Assembly: GCA_963691655.1 (NCBI GenBank)
Contig: OY829329.1
Coordinates: forward strand, 19,296,708 to 19,360,707
DNA from: Toxonevra muliebris
Taxonomy: Eukaryota > Arthropoda > Insecta > Diptera > Pallopteridae
DNA: 64,000 nt
Direction: 5' to 3'
The notes beneath the pieces were generated by a model. That model searched no databases. It was not told where the DNA came from and saw only the letters and a list, made by a program, of their open reading frames with translations. Below are positions 11,320 to 24,500 of the stretch, in pieces. Each line of letters opens with the position of its first letter. Position 1 is the first letter of the stretch. A program made the translations under genes and the position numbers.

Positions 11320-12553
11320 TCTTGTTTATATTATTGTGAATGCATCTTGCCAATAGCAACGTGGCACATCGATTCGATTTTTAGATGCGGTAAAATAACA
11401 GGGTGATTCAAGTAACGAGCAATTATGAAACAATTGACAGCAATAAATCAAAAGTTAGAGGTAAGCCTTTCAATCCCTGGCCTTTTCTATAAATATAAAA
11501 AAAACATTTTTTTTATTGCAAAGCCTATTGAAGATACTACAGACAGACAAAGACATTGAGAAGGATACAAAAATTGTTTAGATAAAGAGGAAAGCGAATG
11601 TATGGAAAGTAAATTTAAAAAAAATTGAAAATGCTCAACCTAAGGCATAAAACAGAAACTTGATTTATTTATATCTGACGTTTCGTCTATGATACACTCA
11701 TTAATTCGAGTTCACTTTGATAAACAAGCCTCAGGCCACTTTTGGACCTAAAAGTTCTTGAAGGAAAAACCTGAGCTTCTTTCGACCCAAAAAAAAACAA
11801 AATAAAACTTTGAGTTATTCACACTGAGATTTTTTTCTTAACAGAAGTGAAATTATTATAAATTATTTTAATATTTATAATACGGCGAAAACAATAGAGA
11901 AGTTTGACGAAATATGTGAATAATATGGAAAACATTACAGAAAGCGTAAATTATATATGGAGAGAATAGTGAAATTGGGAAAACAGTAACTGATGCTGCA
12001 ATCTAATCTTCAATACACCCACGATTGACTTGGGGAAAAGGTGCAAGCGTACGTGTAATATTTTTTTTCTCGCCATTTAAAATAAATAAAAATTTGAGTT
12101 GTTTTTTTTTCATAGATTTTTCTTTCATAAAATACGAATCCATCGTAATTTTGTTGTCACGGAAATCGTAGAATCCTCTAATCTCAAATTGTTTTTAACA
12201 CTGAATTTCACTTCCCGTACTTTTTACTTCGATTTTCGGATTCACTCACGAACGGTGGTTGCGCGTTTCGTGAATTTTTAAATTTTTTCACATTTTTTTC
12301 AGTGAAAACAATTTTGCAAATTAAGGCAAACATTTATTTTCAGCAATATCTTATAAAAAGAAAAACTTTACAAAACATAAAATATAAAAATTAAATTCCA
12401 ATTTCTTCATAGAACGATGAGTTCCACAAGAATAAGAGTCAAAATCAGGGCTTTCTCAATCAATTGTCTTTTTGTTTCTGTAAAAGAAAAAAAAAACTAT
12501 TTAAAATTTTTATAACAAATAATTTATTCAACAATTATGGTGACATTGTAGTA
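11320..12553. other. Gap between ANKRD49 and the repeat-module gene
   Basis: Holds the presumed ANKRD49 promoter and, from about 12400, the 3' untranslated region of the large minus-strand gene. A 27-codon spliced frame can be drawn on the plus strand (11425-11460 joined to 11534-11581) but has no recognised homology. The rest is AT-rich with broken frames. Confidence 0.5.
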
Positions 12554-15500
12554 TTAATTAATATTACTTTTTAAGCGAATTATTTTATTTCGAATATCAG
12601 GTTTAATAGCCCCACTCAATAACGGTCGGTTGTATGGGGCACGTCCAAGTCTTGCATTGGTATCTGGAATGATAGGTTTGCAATACCCGATTTCACGTGC
12701 GCTATCATAATTCAAATAAACTGGAGAATCAAGAAAGATAGATGTTGAATTTAATAAATAATAGAGTATGCGTTTACGCAAATCATCACTGAGGTTCCTA
12801 TAAGTTTTCTGTTCAAATAAATTGTAATGATACATTCGAAGACTCTTCAACACTAAACGAATGTCTGCTAAAATTTTAGGAGAAGAATATGGGAAAATGA
12901 CATTCAAGCAATCACCGTACAATTGAGTTTTAAGTCCGCTAACATTAATAATAGCGCCCATATAACGTTCATATAAAGAAGCGGTTTGCAGCGAATGCTT
13001 GGCAATATGACTGTATGGCAATTGCTCAAAATAATAAAATTTCTCCAATGAACGATATATTAAAGTTTGTTGTGATGTTGTAAAACGATACAATTCATTA
13101 AGCTCATTTACCTGCTGTGCCGAAGATGATTTGAAAGAAGAACTAGTAGAAGCTACTGAATTCGAAGTTGTTTGTGGCACATGTGAAACTATGCTTTCTG
13201 TTTGTATTTGATGCTCTTCAATTGCGCGATGTAACTGGCTGCTTTCGAATAATGTACAATTCGTGGCCAGAGCTTGTGAAACTGAAAAACTCGATGCCGT
13301 AGATGTGGAAGTAGTGGAAGAAGTACTGGTACTTGCAATTGTGACTGAAGGAGCGACGTACCTTTTTCTGATAGTTACATTCTTCAGCACTTTTGTCAGT
13401 GGCAAAGCTCGAAATCCATGCGTCAGCTGTGGAACCATTTTTCCAGTTTTTGTATTCGTTACTGTTTTTATTGGAATATTTATATTAGCAATTGGTGTTG
13501 GAATAGCCGTGGTTGCAGCTGCTGCTACAGCTGATTCTTTCGCCGTTGTGGCGATGTTTGCTTCATTTTTTATTTCTTGCTCTGGTTGTTCCTCCAGCGT
13601 GCTTGGCAACCTTTGCGCTTCACAAAATGAAACCGAATCTTCGTTAGCTATTGTTGATGGTATGCTGGTTAATTCTTGTGCAGAATTATCAGGTGACCAA
13701 CTCAAATCGAAATCCATTTTTTCCATACGTAGAAATTTGTTACTATTTTGAGATTCGCCTTCATCAATTGATATTACAGTTTGAGGAAGAGCAAAACAAT
13801 GGAATTTTTCTTCTTTGTCGTCTAGCATAAACAGAACCTTATCTAGTGGCTCTTTTTTCACAGTCGCCATAATTGCTGAAAATAAATGTAATTTAACCAT
13901 AACCAAAGTATTAAATATTTTGATGTGATTTTCATTCATACCACATTCACTTTCTTCTGCAGAAGTATTGATAAGTTCGTTTCCAATTGAATTGCTTGTC
14001 TCAACAGATTTATTTAAAATTTCAAGCGTATTTGTAGAGCGTTCAGCCCATAATGGATCGGAATTTACATGCGTTTCCGTAGGCAGGGCATCGATTTGAA
14101 CTTGTGTATTTGGCATATCAATGAAATTTTCAACCGGTTTAGATAGAATTGATTCAATTTGCTGAAGTTCCTCAGGTGGTAAATTTTCTAAAAATCAATT
14201 ATAAAAATTAATCAAAAGAATTCAAAAGGTTATTCATATACAGTGATAAGTACAACTTTAACATAGTGCACCGATTTTTTAAAAATTGCTATATAATTCT
14301 AATTGTAAAAAAAAGACTCATTTCTTTCAAAGCTATCAAAAAATAAACAAACCGAATTAGTCTAGCCTTAACCATTTCCTGTGGCTCCTAAGCCCGTGGA
14401 TATAAAGTGTCCAAATTTAATGCGGTGATAACTTTTTGTTAAATGAATAAATTAAATAATAATAAAATGATTCTACATATATTCAAGTTTTCCTCGTTAA
14501 TTTCACAATGCTATTTATAAGTTTACCTTTTAATTGCATGGCTTTAAATATACCCCAATCACCAACAGTATCACTATTTTCCACGTCAGCATTTTCTTGA
14601 TTGCATGTATCCAACTCCGTTTTAATATCACTCTCCAATTGGGGTTGTGTAGTTTCATGTAAATCTAGAAGAAAAGATTTTATTGCTGTGATTACATCTT
14701 TACTGGCAGTAAGAGAAATATTTACTAGTGAAGCAAAATTTGTCACAACCTGTATTGAGTTACATTTATTTGAGTGTCCAAGTTGCGTATGTGTTGATGA
14801 TTGAGTCTTAACCTTGAAAGTATGCGAGTATTTTGAACTTTGTATTTCGAAACAGAGATGTAGATTGGGTGAAATTCCTTACATGAGCCGTTGCGTGCAA
14901 AAGTGGTGTAAGTCAAAATCAGATTTTTGAAAATACATACTGAAGGTGAAAATCCAAAAAATAAAAAAAACTGACTTACACCACTTTTGCACACAACGGC
15001 TCATATGATAACTTGACCGAAATCAATCCATTCTGCATAAGAAATGATGGCAGACAGACGAGAATGACTAGATCAAATCAATTTTCGTTCCAAGAACAAA
15101 TGTTCATGTTCATACCATACGATTGGATCGATCAGTCTCTGACAAGTGAGTATGACTATACTGTATACGCTAATGGGTTAAAAATTTACTGTGCAGTAGG
15201 CGCTGAAGTTTTCTCAAGTCCATTAGATTTATCTAATTTTTTTCGTTTACCTGATTCAAAAAGCGTGTTCAAGGCAAGTCAGAAGTTTTTGCCATTCAAC
15301 AAGCTAGTCGGTTAATTGCAGCCACTGTACATCGAAGGGCAAAACTGCCAATTTTGCCCTTCGACAGCCAAGCCGCGATCAAAGCCATTATTTCAAAAAT
15401 TACCAAAAAAGCTAGTGAACAAGTGTAAGAGAGCCATTGTCAGTCTAGATCAACAATTTAATATAATACTTATCTGGGTTTTTGGCCACAGGAACATAAG

Positions 15501-18500
15501 TGCAAATGAGAATGCTGACCCCTGGCTAGACAGGGGTCCTCATTGGCTTACCTCAGTCGGTCCAAGTACTAGTTCCTTTAAAAGGTTTATATTTTCTCGC
15601 ACAACATCAGATGTAGAGGCTTAGCCAAGTGTGTCACATTAAGAACGATGTGTCTGCAATACAATCTCTCCAAATCTAAACAGCCCTTTAAAGGGTGGAA
15701 ATCGCTCGAATATTAGCATGTAGCGAGACTACATGTTCCATATAATGATTTCGAGTGACAAACCATTTCTCGATTTGACTAAAAGGTTTCGGGGGTCATT
15801 CAAAACTTCCAAAATAGGGTTTTTATGTAATATTGAGAATCGGATAAATCAAATAAGTTAAGCAGGTTGTTGAAGACATTGAACTAACAATGAAAACGGT
15901 AATTTTGGACATAATTAGTTCGGCAATTACGTTGTTTAATTGAAACTGGATACCTTGCACAAAAGCTTGATTTTCAACAATTTATTGGGCACAATTGTTG
16001 TTACAATTTCGTTGTATAACAAATTTTTCAATAAGAATTCAATTCATGTAACTGTCTGTTTTTGCTCACATCCAAAAAAAAAAACCCACGATGTCCTCGA
16101 CAGGTGCTGCAAAATATCTTAAGATGTAGAAAGTATTCGTAAAGAAATGGAACTAGTTTTTTTAAAGCACTACAATATTAAGGACTTACCAAATCGTGGT
16201 TCTTCTAGAGCAATATCAAAGCAGCAAAATTTCATAATGAGTTGTTACGCTTGCAGCAACCCAGCAATCCGAAGTCGTTTAAAGGAATTTCAAATTGAAT
16301 TACGAGCTACTATAACAAGTTAGCTGCCGAACATATCGATGGTGATTGAAAAGAAGTGGTCTTTTCAGACGAATCTTCTTTTTAGATGGCAAGTACCATA
16401 AAACGTGCCTGGTTCACCAAGGCCAGTAAGATGCCTCATAGATAAGTTAATCATCCAGGACATTTTCATGTTTGGGAATGCTTACGAAAATTTTGGATGC
16501 TCAGTACATAATCCATTTATATTAATATGAATGAACTATTGCCTTCTGTTAATAAGTGATTTTGAAAATTGGGTGAGCAAAAAATTTTTTTAAATTATAT
16601 AAAGTTTTTATTTTGAATGAGGTATTTTTGATGGACCTAAGCCTACAACGCTTATGTTGAAAAAAGTTGTAAGAGAAACTTCAGCTTTCTAGAGTTGGTA
16701 TTGGTATGTCTAACAGTTTAAGACTATGTTTATAAGGTGAGAGGTTTTGCGATGGATCCCATCAATTTTCGATTAACCCAAGCAAACAGTTTTTGAATAG
16801 ATTCCATATACCTATAATATATTGAGGTCTCCTAACTGGAGAACCACACTCTAAAACATTTGCATCTTTTTTTTTTTTAAAAAAAAAGTCATGTTTTAAA
16901 ATACAATTGATTTTCATTCGAAATTAAATTTTAAACAACATAATTCAAATAGTTAATTTCGAAATACTTGTTTTCTGCTTGGACCACCAACAGCTGCCCC
17001 GGGCAAAAATATATTTTTCTCTCTTGATTAGATCAGTATGCAAATTTGTCGCTCCAGTGATTAAATAACTCTGTCAATCTCTATCTTGTTTTTTCATTTT
17101 ATATGCGAAATAATAATTTTTATTTAATCTTACCTTTTGATAGCATGTCTATAAATATACCACAATCACCGAAATCATTAATTTCCATGTCGACATTTTC
17201 TTGACTGTATGTTTTCAACTGCATTTCAATATCATTCTCCAATTGAGTATTTGTTTCATTTAAATCTAAAAAAAAATATAAATTTAATTTTAATGCTATA
17301 ATTTATTTGTATTTTCAATCATTATTATGCTCTAGAATCCCCATTATTTTTTTAATATGTATATCCTTCTACCTACCGACAGTTTTAGATGTATTTAAAT
17401 TCAAAACTGCTTCACTAGTTAAAACTGGTATTTCCAATATCCAGTGCTCATGTATCCAACATTTTTTATAGTAATCTTGGCGCAAATGATTAGCAAACTG
17501 TATATCCGACATCGTTTCAACAGGTTCTTCATAATAGCGTAAGACGCATTCATCATAATTCGTTACAGACATAATATCCTGCCATTGTAGTAACTTGGGC
17601 GATATATGTGCTAGACTAAACTCTTCTTTTGATTTGATTTGTACGCCTTTCAATTTTAAATATTCAAATAAATCATTTATTTGCATATACAAATTGATGG
17701 GCCAAATTTGTTGTTCGATTAAAGCAAAATCATAATAACGTCTTAGCGTTGGTAAATCATTATAAATTGTAGGCGCATTGTGTATACGTGTATATTTGCG
17801 AAATTCTAAAAATGACATATCCAATATAGCACTCAATACATCAGCCTTAACTCCATCATTCATGCGTATAATATATGGAAGAGTGTGTTGCTAGAATTTT
17901 TAATATAAAAATTTATTAATTTAAATATTGTGCATACATATACATATGTGCAGAGATTATCTCATTCGAAGTGATTAACTCATTAATTACATTGAAAATC
18001 TGGAGATTTATCATATAAAATTTACTCACGAGATATTTATTTAATAGCGTTTGACTTTCTTCTCAAATAGGAAAAACAACTATGTGAACCAGCTGTGAAC
18101 CATCTATTATTATTGGCTCATGAAAATACAAAGGAAAACGGTCAAAGTGGCAATTAATAATAGCTTTGTTTTATTCGCCAGCTTAGTTTAAAATGTTCGA
18201 ATAAAACGACCAAATTCTTAAGTCTATTCTTCGTTATATTGTTATTCACAATGAAACTGCTCAGCAGCTAGAGGTGAAACATTTTAATAGATCCCAGTCA
18301 TTGCGGTTAATCGTGGGCATTGTTTTTAGTTTTTACCCTTTATAAGAACATTTAATGATGATTTTAACTTATTTTCACCGGCATCCATTTCGAATTTTTT
18401 CCTTTATTTTTTGCTTTTTCTTTCATTATTAACAGTTCACAATAGAATTTGATGTAGCTAAACCACTTGTTAAGTATACATAACAGCTATAATTATACGT

Positions 18501-21500
18501 GTTATCTCTGCCTCTTTCTCTGCTTCCCCATACAATTATCGCTCCTAGTTATACATAACTAGAAGCAAGTAGCGAATAAAACGCAGCTAATATGAAAATA
18601 TTATTGTTGCATATTTGCATGAAATGAAATATTTAAATAAATTAATTTAAAAAAAAAAAAAAATAGAAGCTGGCAACAAATATACCGTTATAGTAAATAA
18701 CAAAAACTAATATAAGTATGTATTCGCAGTGAAACATCAAAGGACAACAAGCGATGTGGTCACCTCACGCATAGGACATGTTGTTGTCTGTACGGGAGGA
18801 CAAAACCGAAGATTTCGGAGGCAACAGGAAAAATGGACATGTGTTAGCAGAGCTTATCATGTCTCTCCTGAAAGTATTTATTATATGTATATCCAACATT
18901 TTTTATTTCTTTTTAACTCTAATTAAGCACCGCAAAGGAAACAGAGACTTACTAAGTTCACCTCGTTGTTTTTGGGTAACGCTAAAAATATGTTACAGCC
19001 AAGTAAAGGAATGAAAAATGAAGAATAAGTTTTTTGGGAAGTTTTCTGATGAGACACGAAAAACTGTTTTTTGGGATTTTTCATTTTTTTAGATTAGGGA
19101 CGACACGTAACATTTCCCGTTGAAACTAATATTAGATTCATGTTCATCAACTGAAATTACAAAAAAAATAGGCTTTTCTTGTCATTTTATGATGACTTGG
19201 GTAAGCGCACGCTTGATAAAACTATTCTTTCAAGGTGAGGTGGTAGACTTGCAGCCGCCATATTGGTCCGCCATCATTCTAAATCAAAAAAGGCCATGTT
19301 GCATTCGAAACTAGCGATAATAAGCTTTCATTTGAGCTTAAACATGCCCTGAAATACCTTAACCAATTTTGGTCAGGGGGGTCTCCCGTTGACAGAGAAT
19401 GTCCCATATATAAAGCATAAAAATAATAAACTTGAACAGAATATTGTTTAAATGCTTTTGGCGTTTTCCCTTGTATCGATCCAATAATAATCAGCTTATT
19501 TTCCTCTTCTGGCTATTTGGCCAGGAATGCACTTATAATATTTCAGTCATATTATTTAATTTTAATTATTTTCAACATATTTCACAGGAAGAAAAGTAAA
19601 AAAGTAAAGTTTGTTAAAAAAAACGTAAACAAAGAAATGTATAGTGTAAACAGAGATTATAAAATAATAAAATATCTCTAGTGAAATAATGACGAGATAA
19701 TCTCTGTATGTACACTTCCTATTAATTTTAAGAAAGGAAAGTCACTAAAAAATAAATTGCATAATTTATTTGATTTACCTTATCAACTTTTTGAAAAAAT
19801 AGTTCTTTTGCTTCTTGCAGATCCGTATTAAACTCAATCGGTTTTAGGATTTTGACAGATTGTATGTGGACTTTATCTCGTTTATCTGCGCATGGTTTTG
19901 GTACTTCAATTGTTTTCAAAAATACTTCATTTTTAATGCGCGCTAATATTTCTTCAGCATGTTTCGTTGAATCACCTAATTTGTGTTTAATATATTTTAA
20001 CAAGAATTCATCAGTAAGAGAATTTTTATTAAGATGATATGAAACTTTTGTTTGTGTTTCTGCAAGCTTTTGAGAATTTGTTGAGCTGTGTGGAAAATAT
20101 TAAACTAAATTCATATTTTTATAAATAGAAAAAATTAAATTTACCATTTATGAGGTGCTGCTTGCTGACAAAGCTTTTCATTTTCCACTGTAATAGTTTC
20201 TTTAACCCCGGCAACTTTTTTATTTTGCACTGTAGTAGTTTCTTTAGTTTTGGCAACTTTTTCTATTTCAACTGGAGTAGATTCTTTAATTGTGGCAGCT
20301 TTTATGTTTTCACCTGTAGATTCTTTAACTTCGGTAATTTTTGTATTTCCAGTAACGAGCACTAGTGTATGATTTGAAGATTTTGGCATATTTTTGTCGC
20401 TGTTAGTTGCTTGTGTCTCCTTTAAGTCTATTAATAAAATAATATAGTTAATTTTTGTTTGTACACTGACAAAACTCACTAAGTCCATAGATTATTATAT
20501 ATAGTTATGTCCTATTGTACTAGCCGGAAAATATATAGTTATGTCCTATTGTACTAGCCGGAAAATATCCGTCGTTGCAATGATTCGATACCATATAATG
20601 TCTGGGCAAAATCGAAGGAGTTCTTAGATCATTATGAAACTTATCATACAAATAAATTGGAGATTACTGATCACAAATATAAAAAATTCATTGTAACCCT
20701 TATGGCTTCGCCGTAAATTAGACTTGAAATTGTGGTTTTCATCATTTTTGGCAGGGTATAACCCCTGACACCTGAACAGATTTTAAATAAATTTTGTTGG
20801 TTTAATGTCGTTTCATTTACAAGTTCAATAATTTCGCAGAAAATGTTATTTTAATCCTTTAACTTGTTTTTCATTATTTTAATTTTTAATACTTTCAGAA
20901 TCAAACAAAATAATTTTGATCGAAAAACTGACATTTGTTACATCACTATTTGTTACCATTCAATGTTGTTGGGAGTGGTGTCTGCTTAAACGCACACGAT
21001 ATAATAAAATTAAAAAATAAATTAAAATTTACAGTTATATGTAACGTACTTGAAATATTTTCTTCGTTTGTTTCCATTAATTCAGCAAATTGTAATAATC
21101 GTTCTTTAACATGTTTGGGGCATGCTTTGATTTGTACATTATGCTTTTCTCTTGATTCGATACTATCATAGAAATCCTTGTACAATATTTCAAGTGCTTC
21201 ATTTTTAATATCATCTATTCTTTCATTCATTGCTTGAGAATTCAAATTCTGATAATTAGCTACATATTTATCAATAGCCTCATTGTTGTGAGTGTATTTT
21301 ACGAACGTATCCAATGAAACAGGATAACGCAAGTTACTTTTTGATGAAATCTCTTTTTTGTTATAATTTTTATTTAAATTGCAATATTCATTTTTATTTT
21401 TGTGTTTGGCGTTGTATATTTCTGTTAAAGAAAGAAGAAAATTTAAAGACAAATATTCCAATATTTAGTAGTGGATATATAAATTACCTTCACTATCATT

Positions 21501-24500
21501 ATTTTCAACTTCGATTGCTTCAGCATATTGTAATAACTTATCTTTGATCTCATTTGGGCATGGTTTTATTTCCAGATTCAGCTTTGCTCTTGAATCGCTA
21601 TTCTTGTAGAAAGCTTTGTATAATACTTTAAAACCTTCTTTTGCTATATCATCATCTGTTCGTGTTCTTTCTTGTGTTGTCTGCGGGTATTTCTCCCAAT
21701 ATTTTTCTATATATTTAGCAATATGCCTGCTATGGTATGTGTATTTTAAAAAAGTTTTCAACGAAACGGGACATTGCAAGGTATGTGCTGATAAGTTACT
21801 TATTTTAGTATCACTTTTATTCACATCATTACTTGAAGGTTTACCCTGAATTTCAGTTGCCTCTTTTGCGCTGCAATTTGCTATCTCTTTTTCAATTAAT
21901 TTCATCATCGTGGATCTCACATTCGTCCTGGGTGATACTTGAATTACTGTTTGTGGCGGATTTACAGTTTCTATCTCTACATTTTTTTTATTACACTTTA
22001 CCAACCAGTTTTCTATTGATGACTGTCTCATTGTTGGTCTTACACTTTCCTCTTGAATTGTTGTTAGTGGTGGATTCATAATTCCTACATTTGATGCACT
22101 TATTGTTGTTGAACCGACAGTTGTCAATTCCTTTTCAACAATATTTGATACTACTTTATATTCCAGATCAAGTTGATTCGCATATTTAACTTTTTCAGAT
22201 TGCTTCATCTGTGAGTTGTCTTCTCCGCCTAATTCTATTGGTTCAGCATATTGTAATAACTTATCTTTGATCTCATCTGGGCATGGTTTTATTCCTAAAT
22301 TCAACTTTGCTCTTGAATCGCTATTCTTATAGAAAGCTTTGTATAATATTTTAAACCCTTTCTTTGCTATATCATCATCTGTTAGTGCTCTTTCTTGCGG
22401 TTCATGCGGGTTTTTCTCCCTATATTTTTCTACATATTTCGCAATACACTTTTTATGATCAGTATATTTTAAAAAAGTTGTCAACGAAACGGGACATCGC
22501 AAGGTATGTGGTGATGAGTTATTATTATTACTTGATGTTTTATTTTGCATCCCGGATGCCTCTTTTGTTCTACTATTTGCTACCACTTTTTCTAATTCTT
22601 TTTCTCTAATTGATGGCCCATCAAGGTTTATTACTGTAGCTTTCTGTTTCTCGCAAAGCTGCTCCGCGAATTTAGCTTTTTTACAGTTTTTCATTTGGAC
22701 GTTATCTTTATCATCTAACGTACGCTTACCTCTACGGCGTGTTTCAGTAATTGGTTGTACATTTTTCGTTCGATCTACGCTACATAATTTATTTTCAATA
22801 TCCTCGGCAGAGATTTCCACAACTTCGGCAAGTTGCAGTAATTTTTCTTTGATATTTTTGGGACATGCTTTAATTGGAACATTGTGCTTTGCTCTTGATT
22901 CGATACTAGAATAAAAATCTTTGTACAATATTTCAAGTGCTTCCTTTTTTACATCCTGATCAGTTCTGTTTTCTATTGCTTGTGAATTCATATTTCTATA
23001 ACTACTCATATATTTATCAACAGCCTCATTGTGATTTGTGTACTTAATAAAATACTCCATTGAAACAGGATATCGTAAGTTGCTTTTTGATGGAATATTT
23101 TCTACATTTTTGTTTTTATTCAGATGGTCATCGGGTGTTTCTAAAAAAAAAAAACAAATATATTTTAATGCAAATAATACTAAATGCACCTAAATATATA
23201 ATTACGGGCGTCATTATCTTCCTCCATTTCTATCAATTCAGCATATTGTAATAGACTTTCTTTGATCTCATCTGGGCATGGTTTTATTCGCATATTCAGC
23301 TTTGTTCTTGATTCGCTATTCTTGTAGAAATCTTTGTACATCACTTTAATGCCTTCCTTTGCTATATCATCATCTGTTCGTGTTCTTTCCCGCGGTGCTT
23401 GCGGGTTGTTCTCCCAATATTTTTCTATATATTTAGTAACGTGTCTTCTGTGATCTGTATACTTTATAAAAGTTTTCAGCGAAACAGGATAACGCAACTT
23501 TTGATTTGATAAGTTGCATATTTTTGAAACATTTTTATTTACATTATTACTTGATGTTTTATTTTGCATTCCGGATGTTTCTTTTGTTTTACTTTTTGCT
23601 ACCACTTTTTCTAATTGTCTTGCTGTTGGTTTCACGCTATCCCTAGGCGATACATGAGTTATTGTCTGTGTTGGATTCATAGTTTCTAATTCGTCTTCTC
23701 TTATTGATGACCCATCATGACTTATTACTGTGGCTTGCTGTTTCTCGCCAAGCTGCTCCACATATGTTACTTTTTTACATTTTTGTGTTTGTAAGTTATC
23801 TTCACCTAAAGTAAGCTTATCTATAATGCGTGTTTCTGTAATTGGTTGTTCATTTTTCTTTCGATCTATTTCAATATTCTCTACTGATTTATTTTCAATA
23901 TCCTCAGTAGAGATATCCACAATTTCGGCAAGTTGCAGTAACTTCTCTTTGATATTTTTGGGGCATGCTTTAATTTCAACATTGAGCTTTGCTCTGGATT
24001 CGATACTAGTATAGAAATTCTTATACAATATTTCAAGTGCTTCCTTTTTTACATCCTGATCAGTTCTGTCTTCTATTGCTTGTGGATTCATATTTCTATA
24101 ACTGCTCATATATTTATCAATAGCCTCATTGTGATTTGTGTATTTAATAAAATACTCCATTGAAACAGGATATCGTAAGTAGCTTTTTGATGGAATATTT
24201 TTTACATTTTTGTTTTTATTCAGATTGTTTTGATGGTCATGAGGTGTTACTAAAAAAAACAAATGTGTTTTAATGCAAATAATACTAAATACACCTAAAT
24301 ATATAATTACGGGCGTCATTATCTTCCTCCATATCTATCAATTCAGCATATTGTAATAGACTTTCTTTGATCTCATCTGGGCATGGTTTTATTCGCATAT
24401 TCAGTTTTGCTCTTGATTCGCTATTTTTATAGAAATCTTTGTATATTACTTTAATGCCTTCTTTTGCTATATCATCATCTGTTCGTGTTCTTTCTCGTGG

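Noticed and set aside
13263..13751. A 162-aa hydrophobic open frame on the plus strand
   Set aside because: It is the antisense of the serine/threonine-rich part of the large gene; the apparent membrane segments come from complementing simple codons.
14483..14746. A separate 87-aa gene here
   Set aside because: Its central part is a 46-codon exon with acceptor and donor in phase 1; the flanking codons are intron.
17369..17863. A separate 164-aa gene in this stretch
   Set aside because: Its frame is preceded by an acceptor and ends at a donor, both in phase with neighbouring exons, so it is an internal exon of the large minus-strand gene.
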